From assembly GCA_902825865.1 (NCBI GenBank), contig CADECX010000012.1, forward strand, positions 1 to 64,000: a stretch of DNA of 64,000 nt, in the 5' to 3' direction. Position 1 is the stretch's first letter. Every line of letters begins with the position of its first letter. The translations under genes were made by a program, and so were the position numbers. The notes beneath the pieces were generated by a model. That model had not been told where the DNA came from and searched no databases. It worked only from the letters and a program-made list of their open reading frames with translations. This document shows positions 9,373 to 17,517 of this stretch, in pieces. This DNA is from an uncultured Alphaproteobacteria bacterium. Lineage in GTDB: Bacteria; Pseudomonadota; Alphaproteobacteria; Micropepsales; Micropepsaceae.

Positions 9373-10616
9373 AGCGCCAGCGCCCGCTTGAGATCATTGT
9401 GCTCGAAGGCGCTGGCCATCCGGGTAATCTCAGTAGAGCGGGCGCCGGCCGCTTTGGCGGTCTCACGCCACGTCGCGGTCACGGTCGCGACCTCTTTGAT
9501 GATTGCGCGGGCTTGCAGCAGTGTGAGGCCGAAGAACTCCGAAGCTGCCTCAAGCAGGTCAAGCGAGCAGGTGCCCTCGTCGAGGTCGATGTTCGTCGTC
9601 AGCACACGCGCCTTGAGATCGGTGGGCACAGGATTGAGGTCATAGGCGGGAGAAAGAGACCATCCGGCCTTGCCGAGCCAAAGGAAACCATGGTTACGCA
9701 GGTGATCGTCGACATTGGAAATCAGCACGTTGAAGACGACGCGCCGATAGAGGGCATGAGCGTCGGTCTTCCCCTGCGCACCATGTTGCGTAAGAGCGTC
9801 GACGATCTCCGGGTAGCTGCCGCGCTCACCGTCCTTGGCGCCCATCATCGCCATGGCAGATAGGAAAGGAGTGCGGATCGGGCCGGCGCGATCGAAGCGC
9901 CGCGACAGCATCACCGCCTTGCCGGCGACCTCAATCAGCTCATGGTGAGGGGTGGTGATGCCGGCCTGGTCAGCCAGCCTTAGCGCAATCTCCTCCCACG
10001 TCTCCATGCTGTAATCGTCGGTCTCCTTCGGGAATTTGGCGATGGAGAGGTGTCCGTGCTGGTCGATGACCGACGCTTTCGGCCGCGCGCCGCCGAGGGA
10101 GGAGCCAGGGGCGAAGATGAGTTGAAGGTCCTCGTCCGTTTCCTCGTCCCGGAGGATCCGTTCGGTGATCTGGAGCAGCCGCCCGAGTTCGATCAGGGCG
10201 GGGACGCCGGCGCGGATCGGCGCCTGGAACGCCTCTTCGCCTGCCCAACGGAATCTGAGGGCACCCAGGCGGGTCTCGTCGGCGACGCCGAGCAGGTAAT
10301 CGCTTTCCGCAAGGGTGCGGACGGCGCGCCCTTCGCGTTCGGCAAGACGGCGCTCGGCCCGTTGCATAAGACGGCGCCCCCATGTGTCGGGCGCTGAGTC
10401 TCCGATGGAGCCAAAAGTCACCAGTCCGACAGGAGGGGCGAAGGCACCGCGGGTTAGCGCAAGGGCAGGCTCAAGCGAGAACCGGTCGGGATCGACGAGC
10501 CACGCGCCATCATATTCGAAAAGGATAGTCTCCGTGCCTCGAACGCGATTGCTCCTCGCCAGGCCGATAGAGCGCGTGCGTCCCTCCAGGTCGATATGTA
10601 CCTCGAAGTCAGCCAT
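9369..10616 (-). CDS. hipA: HipA-family serine/threonine kinase toxin
   Basis: This 415-residue HipA-like kinase is the toxin of a HipBA-type module; known members phosphorylate aminoacyl-tRNA synthetases and arrest growth. The N-terminal couple_hipA-like region is followed by a glycine-rich loop with GSSLGGARPKA near 195-205, where HipA autophosphorylates. The catalytic loop is SNVDDHLRNHGF near 315 and the metal-binding element LSPAYDLNP near 338. I placed the start at ATG 10616 (MADFEV) rather than at longer in-frame codons, because upstream sequence overlaps hipB in another frame and looks non-coding. The start overlaps the hipB stop by eight bases. Its stop overlaps the start of the nuclease-like gene, so three genes are coupled. 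Confidence 0.92.
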   Translation of the reverse strand: MADFEVHIDLEGRTRSIGLARSNRVRGTETILFEYDGAWLVDPDRFSLEPALALTRGAFAPPVGLVTFGSIGDSAPDTWGRRLMQRAERRLAEREGRAVRTLAESDYLLGVADETRLGALRFRWAGEEAFQAPIRAGVPALIELGRLLQITERILRDEETDEDLQLIFAPGSSLGGARPKASVIDQHGHLSIAKFPKETDDYSMETWEEIALRLADQAGITTPHHELIEVAGKAVMLSRRFDRAGPIRTPFLSAMAMMGAKDGERGSYPEIVDALTQHGAQGKTDAHALYRRVVFNVLISNVDDHLRNHGFLWLGKAGWSLSPAYDLNPVPTDLKARVLTTNIDLDEGTCSLDLLEAASEFFGLTLLQARAIIKEVATVTATWRETAKAAGARSTEITRMASAFEHNDLKRALAL

Positions 10617-10944
10617 CGCGAGATGATCCGACTGTTCGCTTGAGATGGACGTGCTTGGGCAGTTCCGCGCTGGCCAGCGCTTGTCCAACTGGGTCGTTGC
10701 CGATGTCGGCGATCTGGCCCAGACCGTCGAGCAAGCCGAGCGCCTGAAGGACGCCTGCATAAATGCCGATGCTGACATTGGTGTCCCCGGCCTCGACCTT
10801 TTGCAGGGTCGAGCGGGATGTGAAGGCGCGTTCCGCGACGACAGCCATTGGCAGCCGCCGACGCCTACGGGCATCGTGGATGTCTGCACCGAGCTTGCGC
10901 AGAACGCGCCGCACAGTGGCGGGAGGGTTATGTGGTGTAGGCAT
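10609..10944 (-). CDS. hipB: HipB-family antitoxin, XRE-type DNA-binding regulator
   Basis: This 111-residue protein has a Cro/C1-type helix-turn-helix: ADIHDARRRRRLPMAVVAER, then SRSTLQKVEAGDTNVSIG, over residues 20-60. It ends in a basic tail. The position directly ahead of hipA and the HTH type identify it as the antitoxin that should bind HipA and repress the operon. The start at ATG 10944 is favoured over an in-frame GTG 15 bases upstream, because AAGG lies six bases before it. A candidate operator is present just upstream at 10954-10986. Confidence 0.9.
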   Translation of the reverse strand: MPTPHNPPATVRRVLRKLGADIHDARRRRRLPMAVVAERAFTSRSTLQKVEAGDTNVSIGIYAGVLQALGLLDGLGQIADIGNDPVGQALASAELPKHVHLKRTVGSSRDG

Positions 10945-10953
10945 TTGAAACCT

Positions 10954-10986
10954 TCGCACTACAGATTGGCGAGATATGTAGCACGA
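10954..10986. promoter_or_regulatory. Imperfect inverted repeat upstream of hipB, candidate operator
   Basis: Arms TCGCACTACA (10954-10963) and TGTAGCACGA (10977-10986) match at eight of ten positions when one is reverse-complemented, with a 13-base spacer. They lie 10 bases upstream of the hipB start, where HipB operators are normally found. Assignment is by position and symmetry only. Confidence 0.4.
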
Positions 10987-11452
10987 AGATTACAATTTTC
11001 CTAGCCCTCGCGCGATGGTCATCCCGTTGAGGGAGGGGGTAGCGGACCGCGGCCGTGACGGTATAACTCCGGGACGCTGAATCGTAGCCAGCGTATTCTG
11101 GCGTAGAGGCGGCGGTGCGGGCTGAGGGGACTTTCGGGGCGATGTCGCCGCCGCGCCTGTCGATAGATGGCGGAACCACAACTTTCGCGATCTGCCAGAA
11201 AAAGCCAATAATTTCAGAGGCCGGTACTTTTGACGGTCTACATGACGGTATACGGAAATCGAGAACATATTTTGTAAAATGATTTCCGATGCTTAATATG
11301 TCAGTTGATAATCGAATGGGAGTGAGAGGCACGACCCGCGATAGCGGGGCAAATCGGTCCAGTGGACCGATTTGAGTGCCGAGCGCGCCGAGCACAAGCG
11401 AGGCGCAATCGAGAAAGCCCCTGTAACGCATCTTCAATCTGCACAGAACTTC
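10987..11452. other. Gene-free boundary between defence island and core genes
   Basis: I see no supported gene, tRNA or integrase in this stretch between divergent hipB and the ABC-F gene. It holds three copies of a TGACGGT(A/C)TA word (11056-11065, 11231-11240, 11243-11252) and one long perfect palindrome at 11351-11373. The promoter of the ABC-F gene and that of hipBA must lie here, but no convincing -35/-10 pair stands out. Confidence 0.4.
11351..11373. repeat. Perfect 23-bp palindrome
   Basis: Arms AAATCGGTCCA and TGGACCGATTT flank a single G and match perfectly over 11 bases. No U-tract follows, so it does not look like a terminator. It lies 80 bases upstream of the ABC-F start. It could be an operator or a dispersed palindromic repeat. 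Confidence 0.7.
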
Positions 11453-13081
11453 ATGATCCGTCTCGACAATATCAGCAAGCAAAACGGCCATCAGCTCCTG
11501 TTCATCGACGCGTCGATGGGCGTCCTGAAAGGCGAGAAGGTGGGCCTTGTCGGTCCCAATGGCGCCGGCAAGTCGACGCTTTTCCGCATGATCGCGGGCC
11601 AGGACCGGCCTGATGATGGGCAGGTGTCGATCGAAACCGGCATGACCATCGGCTATTTCAGCCAGGATGTCGGCGAAATGTCGGGCCAGAGCGCCGTCGC
11701 GGCGGTGATGGATGGCGTGGGACCGGCTAGCGCGCTGGCCGCCGAAATGGCCCAGCTGGAGGCCGCGATGGTCGATCCGGACCGCATGGGCGAAATGGAT
11801 GCGCTGGTCGAACGCTATGGCGAGGTGCAGCACCGTTTCGAGGAACTGGACGGCTATGCGCTGGACGCCCGGGCGCGCGAGGTGCTCGCAGGCCTGAGCT
11901 TCAGCCAGGAGCGGATGGACGGCGATGTCGGTCTGCTTTCCGGCGGCTGGAAGATGCGCGTGGCGCTTGCCCGCATCCTGGTGATGCGGCCCGATGGCAT
12001 GTTGCTGGACGAGCCCAGCAACCATCTGGACCTGGAAAGCCTGATCTGGCTGGAGGCATTCCTTAAGAGCTACGAAGGCGCATTGCTGATGACATCGCAT
12101 GACCGCGCCTTCATGAACCGCATCATCGGCAAGGTGGTGGAGATTGATGGCGGTTCGCTCACCACCTATTCGGGTGACTATGATTTCTACGAGCAGCAGC
12201 GCGCGCTGAGCGAGCGGCAGCGCCAGGCCCAATTCGAGCGGCAGCAGGCGATGCTTGCCAAGGAAATCAAGTTCATCGAACGTTTCAAGGCACGCGCCTC
12301 CCACGCCGCCCAGGTTCAGAGCCGCGTCAAGAAGCTGGATAAGATCGAGAAGATTGAACTGCCGCGGCGGCGCCAGGCCGTGCAGTTCGAATTCCGCAGT
12401 CCCCCGCGCTCCGGCGACGACGTGGCGAGTTTTAGGGGCGTGCACAAGGCCTATGGCAACCAGTCCATCTATGCAGGGCTCGATTTTGCGGTCCGCCGCA
12501 AGGAACGCTGGTGCATTCTGGGCGCGAACGGCGCAGGCAAGTCGACTCTGCTGAAGCTGGTGGCGGGCGCGACTGAGCCGGACCAAGGCAAGGTGATTGT
12601 CGGCAGCAATGTGAAGATGGGCTATTTCGCCCAGCATTCGATGGACTTGCTGGAAGGCGACGAGACGATTTTCGAGTCCCTGGATAAGACCTTCCCGCAG
12701 GCTGGGCAGGGTACGTTGCGCACCTTGGCCGGCTGTTTTGGCTTTTCCGGCGACGATATCGAAAAGAATTGCCGCGTTCTGTCGGGTGGCGAAAAGGCGC
12801 GCCTGGTCATGGCCAAGATGCTGTTCGATCCGCCGAACTTCCTGGTTCTCGATGAACCTACCAACCATCTGGACATGGCGACAAAGGAAATGCTGGTGGC
12901 GGCGCTGGCGGAATTCGAGGGCACTATGCTGTTCGTCAGCCACGACCGTCACTTCCTGGCGGCGCTTTCCAATCGCGTGCTCGAACTGGCGTCAGACGGC
13001 GTTCATCAGTATGGCGGCGGCTACACGGAATATGTCGCGCGCACCGGCCAGGAAGCGCCGGGACTTCACCCCGCCGGTTAG
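11453..13081 (+). CDS. ABC-F family ATPase (translation factor type)
   Basis: This soluble 542-residue protein has two ABC domains in tandem and no membrane segments, the architecture of ABC-F ribosome-associated ATPases. Domain 1 has Walker A GPNGAGKST near residue 38, signature LSGGWKMR and Walker B MLLDEPSNHLD. Domain 2 has GANGAGKST near 365, signature LSGGEKAR and VLDEPTNHLD. The linker between them is charged and helical, as in the P-site tRNA interaction motif region. I chose ATG 11453 because the ABC domain begins right there (MIRLDNISK); an in-frame ATG 81 bases upstream would add residues atypical of the family. Without alignment I cannot say whether it is EttA-, Uup- or YheS-like. 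Confidence 0.9.
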   Translation: MIRLDNISKQNGHQLLFIDASMGVLKGEKVGLVGPNGAGKSTLFRMIAGQDRPDDGQVSIETGMTIGYFSQDVGEMSGQSAVAAVMDGVGPASALAAEMAQLEAAMVDPDRMGEMDALVERYGEVQHRFEELDGYALDARAREVLAGLSFSQERMDGDVGLLSGGWKMRVALARILVMRPDGMLLDEPSNHLDLESLIWLEAFLKSYEGALLMTSHDRAFMNRIIGKVVEIDGGSLTTYSGDYDFYEQQRALSERQRQAQFERQQAMLAKEIKFIERFKARASHAAQVQSRVKKLDKIEKIELPRRRQAVQFEFRSPPRSGDDVASFRGVHKAYGNQSIYAGLDFAVRRKERWCILGANGAGKSTLLKLVAGATEPDQGKVIVGSNVKMGYFAQHSMDLLEGDETIFESLDKTFPQAGQGTLRTLAGCFGFSGDDIEKNCRVLSGGEKARLVMAKMLFDPPNFLVLDEPTNHLDMATKEMLVAALAEFEGTMLFVSHDRHFLAALSNRVLELASDGVHQYGGGYTEYVARTGQEAPGLHPAG

Positions 13082-13159
13082 ACGGGAAATTGAGGCTTTA
13101 TTTGGCGCTTCGATTGATAGCATGCAAGGATAAGCGCGTGGGAGTAGGAGCGAAAGGGT

Positions 13160-13606
13160 ATGCGCAAGGTCCCGCCGGCCGCCAATCCTGGTGCCTATGT
13201 TGCGAGCCTCAGCGGCTGGCAACGCTCCTGCGTCGAAAAACTGCGCGCGGCGATACTTCGTGCCGGGGCGCTGGACGAAGTCATCAAATGGGGAAATATC
13301 GTCTACTTCGCCAATGGCCCCGTTGCGCTCATTCGCGCCGAAGAGACGCGGGTGCTGTTCGGATTTTGGCGCGGCAAGCGCCTGACCGGGATCGAACCGG
13401 TGTTGAAGCCCAGCGGAAAGTATGAAATGGCCACCATCCAACTCGGGGAAGGGGCGGCAATCCATGCGGCGAAGCTCACGCGGCTGGTGCGGGCAGCCCG
13501 TGCCCTCAACGAAAAGCTGGGCGACCCCACCAAATCGGCTCCCAAACGCAAAGCACCCGTGAAACGCGCCAAGTCCGCCCGCCGTCCGGTCGGACGCGGC
13601 AAGTAA
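13160..13606 (+). CDS. DUF1801 domain protein
   Basis: This 148-residue protein carries the DUF1801 (YdhG-like) fold: a helical start followed by IKWGNIVYFANGPVALI and later GFWRGKRLTG near residues 40-75. The last 30 residues are a Lys/Arg/Pro-rich basic tail (KRKAPVKRAKSARRPVGRGK), as seen in some members and suggestive of nucleic-acid contact. Biochemical function of the family is unknown. AAAGGG immediately precedes the ATG. The gene stands alone and converges with the serine hydrolase gene nine bases further on. Confidence 0.8.
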   Translation: MRKVPPAANPGAYVASLSGWQRSCVEKLRAAILRAGALDEVIKWGNIVYFANGPVALIRAEETRVLFGFWRGKRLTGIEPVLKPSGKYEMATIQLGEGAAIHAAKLTRLVRAARALNEKLGDPTKSAPKRKAPVKRAKSARRPVGRGK

Positions 13607-13614
13607 GGCGCGCC

Positions 13615-14595
13615 TTAAGCCAGCGCCAGCACCGGCCCGTCCAACAGCGCCATCAAATCCCCGAAATATCCTGCCGACCGCGCCGGCTGGCCCGGGTCTG
13701 ACGTAATCGCCACCGCCAGCTTGCGCGCGGGATGGGCGGCGATAATCTGGCCGCCATAGCCGCGGGCGATGGCAAAACCGGATTCGCTGAGGAACCAGCC
13801 ATAGCCATAGCCCAGCCCGGAAAAGGGCGACACGGTACGCGGGGTCAGGGATGCCGCAACCCAATCGGGCGCGATCACCTGCGTGGCTCCGAACCGCCCC
13901 TTGTCGCGCAGCATCACCGCCAGGCGCAGCATGGCGCGGGGAGTGAGGGTCATTTCATTGCCGCCGAAATAGAAACCTTGCGGGTCCCGCCGCCAGGCGG
14001 GCACTTCGATGCCCAGCGGCCCGCCCAACCGCTCGCGCGCCAGCGCCAGCAGGCTTTTGCCGGTGGCGGTGGCGATGGCGGCTCCCAGCACATGGCTGCT
14101 GCCGGTGGAATAGATCATGCGGCCGCCCGGCACATCCATCATCGGGCGGCGCAGCGCATAAGCCACCCAATTGCCCGACTGCACCCAGCTCCCGTAGTTC
14201 GCGCCCGAGGTGCTCCCCAGACCGGCGCGCAGAGTCGCCAGATCTTCCATGGTGATCGAAGGCACGCCGGTGCTGGCCTTGGCCGGGATCAGGCGCGGCG
14301 CCACTTCGCTGAGCGGTGCGCCGATGCGCTTGATTTCGCCGCGCGCGATGGCGGTGCCCAGCAGCAGCGCCACGATGCTCTTGGAACAGGATTTGATGTT
14401 GGCGGCGCGATCCAGCCCCGCGCCGCGCGGTGCCTCGGCCACGATCACAGAATCGTCCAATTGAATCTGCAAGGAATGCAACTGCCCCAGCCCGCGCACG
14501 GCGCGGCGGATCCCGTCCACCGTCTGGCCGAAGGCGGATGGGGGCATGGCCAAACCGGCCAGGAGCGTGGTGGAAAAGCGCCGACGGGATATCAT
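13615..14595 (-). CDS. Exported serine hydrolase, class C beta-lactamase fold
   Basis: This 326-residue protein starts with a twin-arginine-like leader (SRRRF followed by a hydrophobic stretch ending AFGQ), so export is expected. The S-x-x-K catalytic motif is SCSKS near residue 89 and a tyrosine motif YSTGSS lies near 165; the C-terminal part has GYGYGWF and GGQ segments. This is the layout of the beta-lactamase/DD-peptidase-like esterase family (PF00144). The substrate cannot be told from sequence; true beta-lactamase activity is less likely than esterase or amidase activity. It is divergent from the SRAP gene with a 46-bp gap. Confidence 0.85.
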   Translation of the reverse strand: MISRRRFSTTLLAGLAMPPSAFGQTVDGIRRAVRGLGQLHSLQIQLDDSVIVAEAPRGAGLDRAANIKSCSKSIVALLLGTAIARGEIKRIGAPLSEVAPRLIPAKASTGVPSITMEDLATLRAGLGSTSGANYGSWVQSGNWVAYALRRPMMDVPGGRMIYSTGSSHVLGAAIATATGKSLLALARERLGGPLGIEVPAWRRDPQGFYFGGNEMTLTPRAMLRLAVMLRDKGRFGATQVIAPDWVAASLTPRTVSPFSGLGYGYGWFLSESGFAIARGYGGQIIAAHPARKLAVAITSDPGQPARSAGYFGDLMALLDGPVLALA

Positions 14596-14641
14596 GATCG
14601 TATCTCTCTTATGATAGCGTCAGGCAAAGCGGGTTTAAACC

Positions 14642-15304
14642 ATGTGCGGCAAGTTCACGGCAAAATCGTCCTGGACCGAGATCGTGGACTATATTTGGTC
14701 CCCACCTCTGGACGAGGGGGAGGATCGCACGCTCACCTACCGGGTGATGAATGACCTTCCGGTGATCGTATGGAAGGGCGAGGAGCGGCGCACCGTGCCG
14801 ATGCGCTGGGGCTTCCCGCATCCCGACAACTGGCAGGTTCCCCAGCCCATTCATGCCCGCGCCGAAACCATCGATACGGTCAAGGCCTTTGCCCGGCCGT
14901 TCCGCGATGGCCAGCGCGGCATCGTCTTGATGAAGAACTTTAACGAGGCGCCGGACGTCAAAGGCCCCACCATCCAGCATGTCGTCACACCAGGCGATGA
15001 ACCGGTTCTGGCGGCCGCCTTTGTCTGGCGCCGCTATGAAATTGCCGGCCGCGAGACGCCGTTGTTCGCCTGTGTGCTGGTGACCGTGCCCGCCAATCCG
15101 CTGCTGACCAGCCTTGCCACCGACCGGATGCCGGCCTTTCTGGCGCAGGAAGACTGGCAGGTCTGGCTGGGCGAAAAGCCCGCCGGCCTGGAAGCCGTGA
15201 AAGCCTGCCTCCGGACGGTGGAGGGCGCGCGCTGGAGCATGACAAAAGAAGCGCGTGCGCCCAGGCGCAAGCCGACCGTATCCGATCCGGCCGGTCTATT
15301 TTGA
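14642..15304 (+). CDS. SRAP-domain protein (YedK/HMCES family), divergent active site
   Basis: This 220-residue protein begins MCGKF, giving the Cys2 that in SRAP proteins crosslinks to abasic sites in single-stranded DNA. The family core is recognisable: [11 protein letters not shown], then PIHARAET near 80, FNEAPD near 110 and ATDRMPAFL near 165. Compared with E. coli YedK, the position of Asn75 (NAR) is His here, and the position of His160 (HDR) is Thr, while Cys2 and the glutamate appear retained. DNA shielding at abasic sites is the expected role, but two altered active-site positions make the chemistry uncertain. A good start context and conserved N-terminus fix the ATG. Confidence 0.85.
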   Translation: MCGKFTAKSSWTEIVDYIWSPPLDEGEDRTLTYRVMNDLPVIVWKGEERRTVPMRWGFPHPDNWQVPQPIHARAETIDTVKAFARPFRDGQRGIVLMKNFNEAPDVKGPTIQHVVTPGDEPVLAAAFVWRRYEIAGRETPLFACVLVTVPANPLLTSLATDRMPAFLAQEDWQVWLGEKPAGLEAVKACLRTVEGARWSMTKEARAPRRKPTVSDPAGLF

Positions 15305-15317
15305 GCAGGGAGAGGAT

Positions 15318-16193
15318 ATGAAAATCAATCCCGACGATTTTCGCGTGCCGGAAGGCAAAAAGCTCTGTCTCGACAAGTGCCCTACCAAAACCAAACGCGT
15401 CTACAAATCCAAGGACGACTATCGCAGGATGCTGGAGGCGCAGGTCCAGCGATTGGATGAGCTGCAGCAGCTGCTCTATGCCTCCAACCAGTATGCCGTG
15501 CTGCTTATTTTTCAGGCGATGGACGCGGCGGGCAAGGACGGTGTCATTCGCCATGTGATGTCGGGCGTCAATCCCCAGGGCTGCCAGGTTTTCAGCTTCA
15601 AGCATCCCAGCCCCGCCGAACTGGCGCATGATTTTTTGTGGCGCACCACCCGCGATCTGCCGGAACGCGGCAAGATCGGCATCTTCAACCGCTCCTATTA
15701 TGAGGAAGTGCTGATCGTCCGGGTTCATCCCGAAATCCTGCGGGGGGAGAATTTGCCCGGCGCGGCCAAGAATATCTGGAAGCGGCGTTTCCGTTCCATC
15801 ACTGATCTGGAGCGGCATTTGCACGCCAACGGCACGCGGATCATCAAATTTTTCCTGCATCTGTCGAAGGAGGAACAGCGCAAACGATTCCTGGCCCGCA
15901 TCGATGAAGCGGACAAGAACTGGAAATTCAGCGCAGGGGACGTGGAGGAGCGCAAATTCTGGGAAGACTATATGCACGCCTATCAGGAGGCGCTGGCCGC
16001 CACCAGCACCAAACAGTCGCCCTGGTATGTCGTTCCCGCCGACGACAAGGAAAATGCGCGCCTGATTGTTTCGCAGATCGTGGTCGAGACGCTGGAACAG
16101 CTGGATATGCGTTATCCCCCTACCAGCCCGGAACGGCGGCGGGAGCTCCAAGCGATCCGCCGCCGCCTTACCCGAGCCCAATCAGGCGATTGA
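15318..16193 (+). CDS. ppk2: Polyphosphate kinase 2 family protein
   Basis: This 291-residue PPK2 catalyses phosphoryl transfer between polyphosphate and nucleotides. The Walker A-like loop [12 protein letters not shown] is near residue 77 and the lid/Walker B region [16 protein letters not shown] near 130. [14 protein letters not shown] and the terminal region [13 protein letters not shown] complete the family signature. Whether it prefers AMP, ADP or GMP cannot be read reliably. The start ATG 15318 follows GGGAGAGG and lies 14 bases after the SRAP stop codon, so the two genes may be co-transcribed. Confidence 0.93.
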   Translation: MKINPDDFRVPEGKKLCLDKCPTKTKRVYKSKDDYRRMLEAQVQRLDELQQLLYASNQYAVLLIFQAMDAAGKDGVIRHVMSGVNPQGCQVFSFKHPSPAELAHDFLWRTTRDLPERGKIGIFNRSYYEEVLIVRVHPEILRGENLPGAAKNIWKRRFRSITDLERHLHANGTRIIKFFLHLSKEEQRKRFLARIDEADKNWKFSAGDVEERKFWEDYMHAYQEALAATSTKQSPWYVVPADDKENARLIVSQIVVETLEQLDMRYPPTSPERRRELQAIRRRLTRAQSGD

Positions 16194-16247
16194 GCGGGTC
16201 GGCAAATCACTCTAGGGTCCGCGCCCATAATGGAGGGGCCGGCAAGC

Positions 16248-16841
16248 ATGTACCGTATGATCGCGATCGGGCTTGCGATCCTTGGCACCGCCACGGCCAC
16301 CAGTTGGCTGGCGTGGAATTTTCTGGTCACACCCGCGATGGAAACGACACCGGTCATTCCGGTTGCCCAGGATCATGCCTATCAGTTCGTTGCCGCGCAC
16401 GATGCCAGCTGGGAGAGTGCGCGAGACGCGGCGGCAAAACTGTCCTGGAATGGGCATCCGGGCTATCTCGCCACCATCGAGAATGCCGCCGAGTATCAGC
16501 TAGTCCTGGACCGCGTTTTTTCGGGAGGCTATCCGGATGTCACCTATCTGGGCGGGCGGCAGACCGCGCCCGGAGAGTGGCGCTGGGTCACCGGCCCGTC
16601 GGGCGCGGCGGATGGCGGCAAGGGCAAGCTGTTCTGGAGCGGCTGGGACCAGGGCACTGCGCAAGGCGAACATTACGCCGTCTGGATGGCGACCGCGTTC
16701 CAGCATGGCGGCGATTGGGATGTGAGGAAGGTCTGCTGCGTCACGCTTTTTTCCTACAGCATACCGCAGTTCAGCACGAGTTTGGGCACCGGTACCGCGG
16801 ATGAGAATATCGCCGGCTATTTGGTTGAGTTCGGCGGTTAG
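16248..16841 (+). CDS. Exported C-type-lectin-like domain protein
   Basis: This protein of about 197 residues has an N-terminal hydrophobic segment (RMIAIGLAILGTATATSWLA) that is either a signal peptide or a membrane anchor. Residues 40-197 match the C-type lectin-like fold: a SWESARDAAAKL helix, HPGYLATIENAAEYQLV, YLGG, EWRWVTG, and a closing AGYLVEFGG strand. The family binds sugars or other ligands, often in the periplasm or at the surface, but ligand residues cannot be assigned here. The ATG at 16248 is preferred; GGAGG is 11 bases upstream, and a second in-frame ATG lies at 16230. Confidence 0.7.
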   Translation: MYRMIAIGLAILGTATATSWLAWNFLVTPAMETTPVIPVAQDHAYQFVAAHDASWESARDAAAKLSWNGHPGYLATIENAAEYQLVLDRVFSGGYPDVTYLGGRQTAPGEWRWVTGPSGAADGGKGKLFWSGWDQGTAQGEHYAVWMATAFQHGGDWDVRKVCCVTLFSYSIPQFSTSLGTGTADENIAGYLVEFGG

Positions 16842-16861
16842 CGCGCAGTCCAGCCCAGGGA

Positions 16862-16897
16862 AAAAAGCCGCCGCCGGATGAGCCCGGCGGCGGTTTT
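16862..16897. terminator. Bidirectional Rho-independent terminator
   Basis: Perfect 10-bp arms CCGCCGCCGG (16868-16877) and CCGGCGGCGG (16884-16893) have a six-base loop. TTTTG follows on the plus strand, and the minus-strand reading ends in six T residues. It sits exactly between the stops of the convergent lectin-like and PRC-barrel genes. Confidence 0.85.
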
Positions 16898-16898
16898 G

Positions 16899-17270
16899 TC
16901 AGTGCCAGTCGGGCGTGACTTCATAGTAGCTGTATGACGTCTCGCGGATCGATCCCAGGCTGCCGTCATGCTTGGTCAGGTCCTTGAGATCATAGGCGGG
17001 AGCGGATTTCAGCCGGTCCTCGGAAAGCGGCACGACATAGCCGCCCTTGTCCTCGTCATAGTCGAGAAGCGACCAGGGAACCGGATAGTATTTTTCGCCG
17101 ATGCCAAAAACGCCGCCAAAGCCGAGGGCAGCGAACAAAATCTGATTGGTCTGTTTGTCCAGCACGATGTCTTCAACCGTACCGATTTTGTCGCCGTTGC
17201 CGTTATAGACCGCGGTGCCTTTGACCTTGGATGCGAGAATGGCGGTGGTGTGACCGCTGCTGGTCGTCAT
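16899..17270 (-). CDS. PRC-barrel domain protein
   Basis: This 123-residue cytoplasmic protein has a PRC-barrel core: ASKVKGTAVYNGNGDKIG, VEDIVLDKQTNQILFAAL, then a YPVPWSLLDYD strand near residue 65. The C-terminal third is rich in Tyr and Asp and is typical of alphaproteobacterial stand-alone PRC proteins, often seen under stress regulons; its partner is unknown. It is divergent from the long Asn-rich gene across a 247-bp spacer in which I found no clear regulatory site. Confidence 0.85.
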   Translation of the reverse strand: MTTSSGHTTAILASKVKGTAVYNGNGDKIGTVEDIVLDKQTNQILFAALGFGGVFGIGEKYYPVPWSLLDYDEDKGGYVVPLSEDRLKSAPAYDLKDLTKHDGSLGSIRETSYSYYEVTPDWH

Positions 17271-17517
17271 GCGTTCCTCCTTCAGTTGTGTTCAACGTTA
17301 ACGCCAGGCACGGGACGAGGTTGCGAAAGCGGGGAATTTCCTTTTCTCCGGTTCGCACTTGATGCGCGCAATCGCACCAATCGCGGGTTCCGATGGACGA
17401 GTTCCGCAGGGAAAGTTCCCACATTCGGGCGCGCGTGCCATTTGGGGACAAAGCCGGACCTGCTGGCATGGATCATGAAGCATCTTTTGCAGCCATCCGG
17501 GCCCCGGAGGGCGAAGG

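Noticed and set aside
10990-11268. 92-codon minus-strand frame upstream of hipB as a gene or integrase remnant
   Set aside because: No domain or Shine-Dalgarno is visible and the sequence has no recombinase motif.
10928-12952. Long open frame antisense to the ABC-F gene
   Set aside because: It is a mirror of a GC-rich coding sequence. The plus-strand frame has all ABC-F motifs, and the antisense protein has none.
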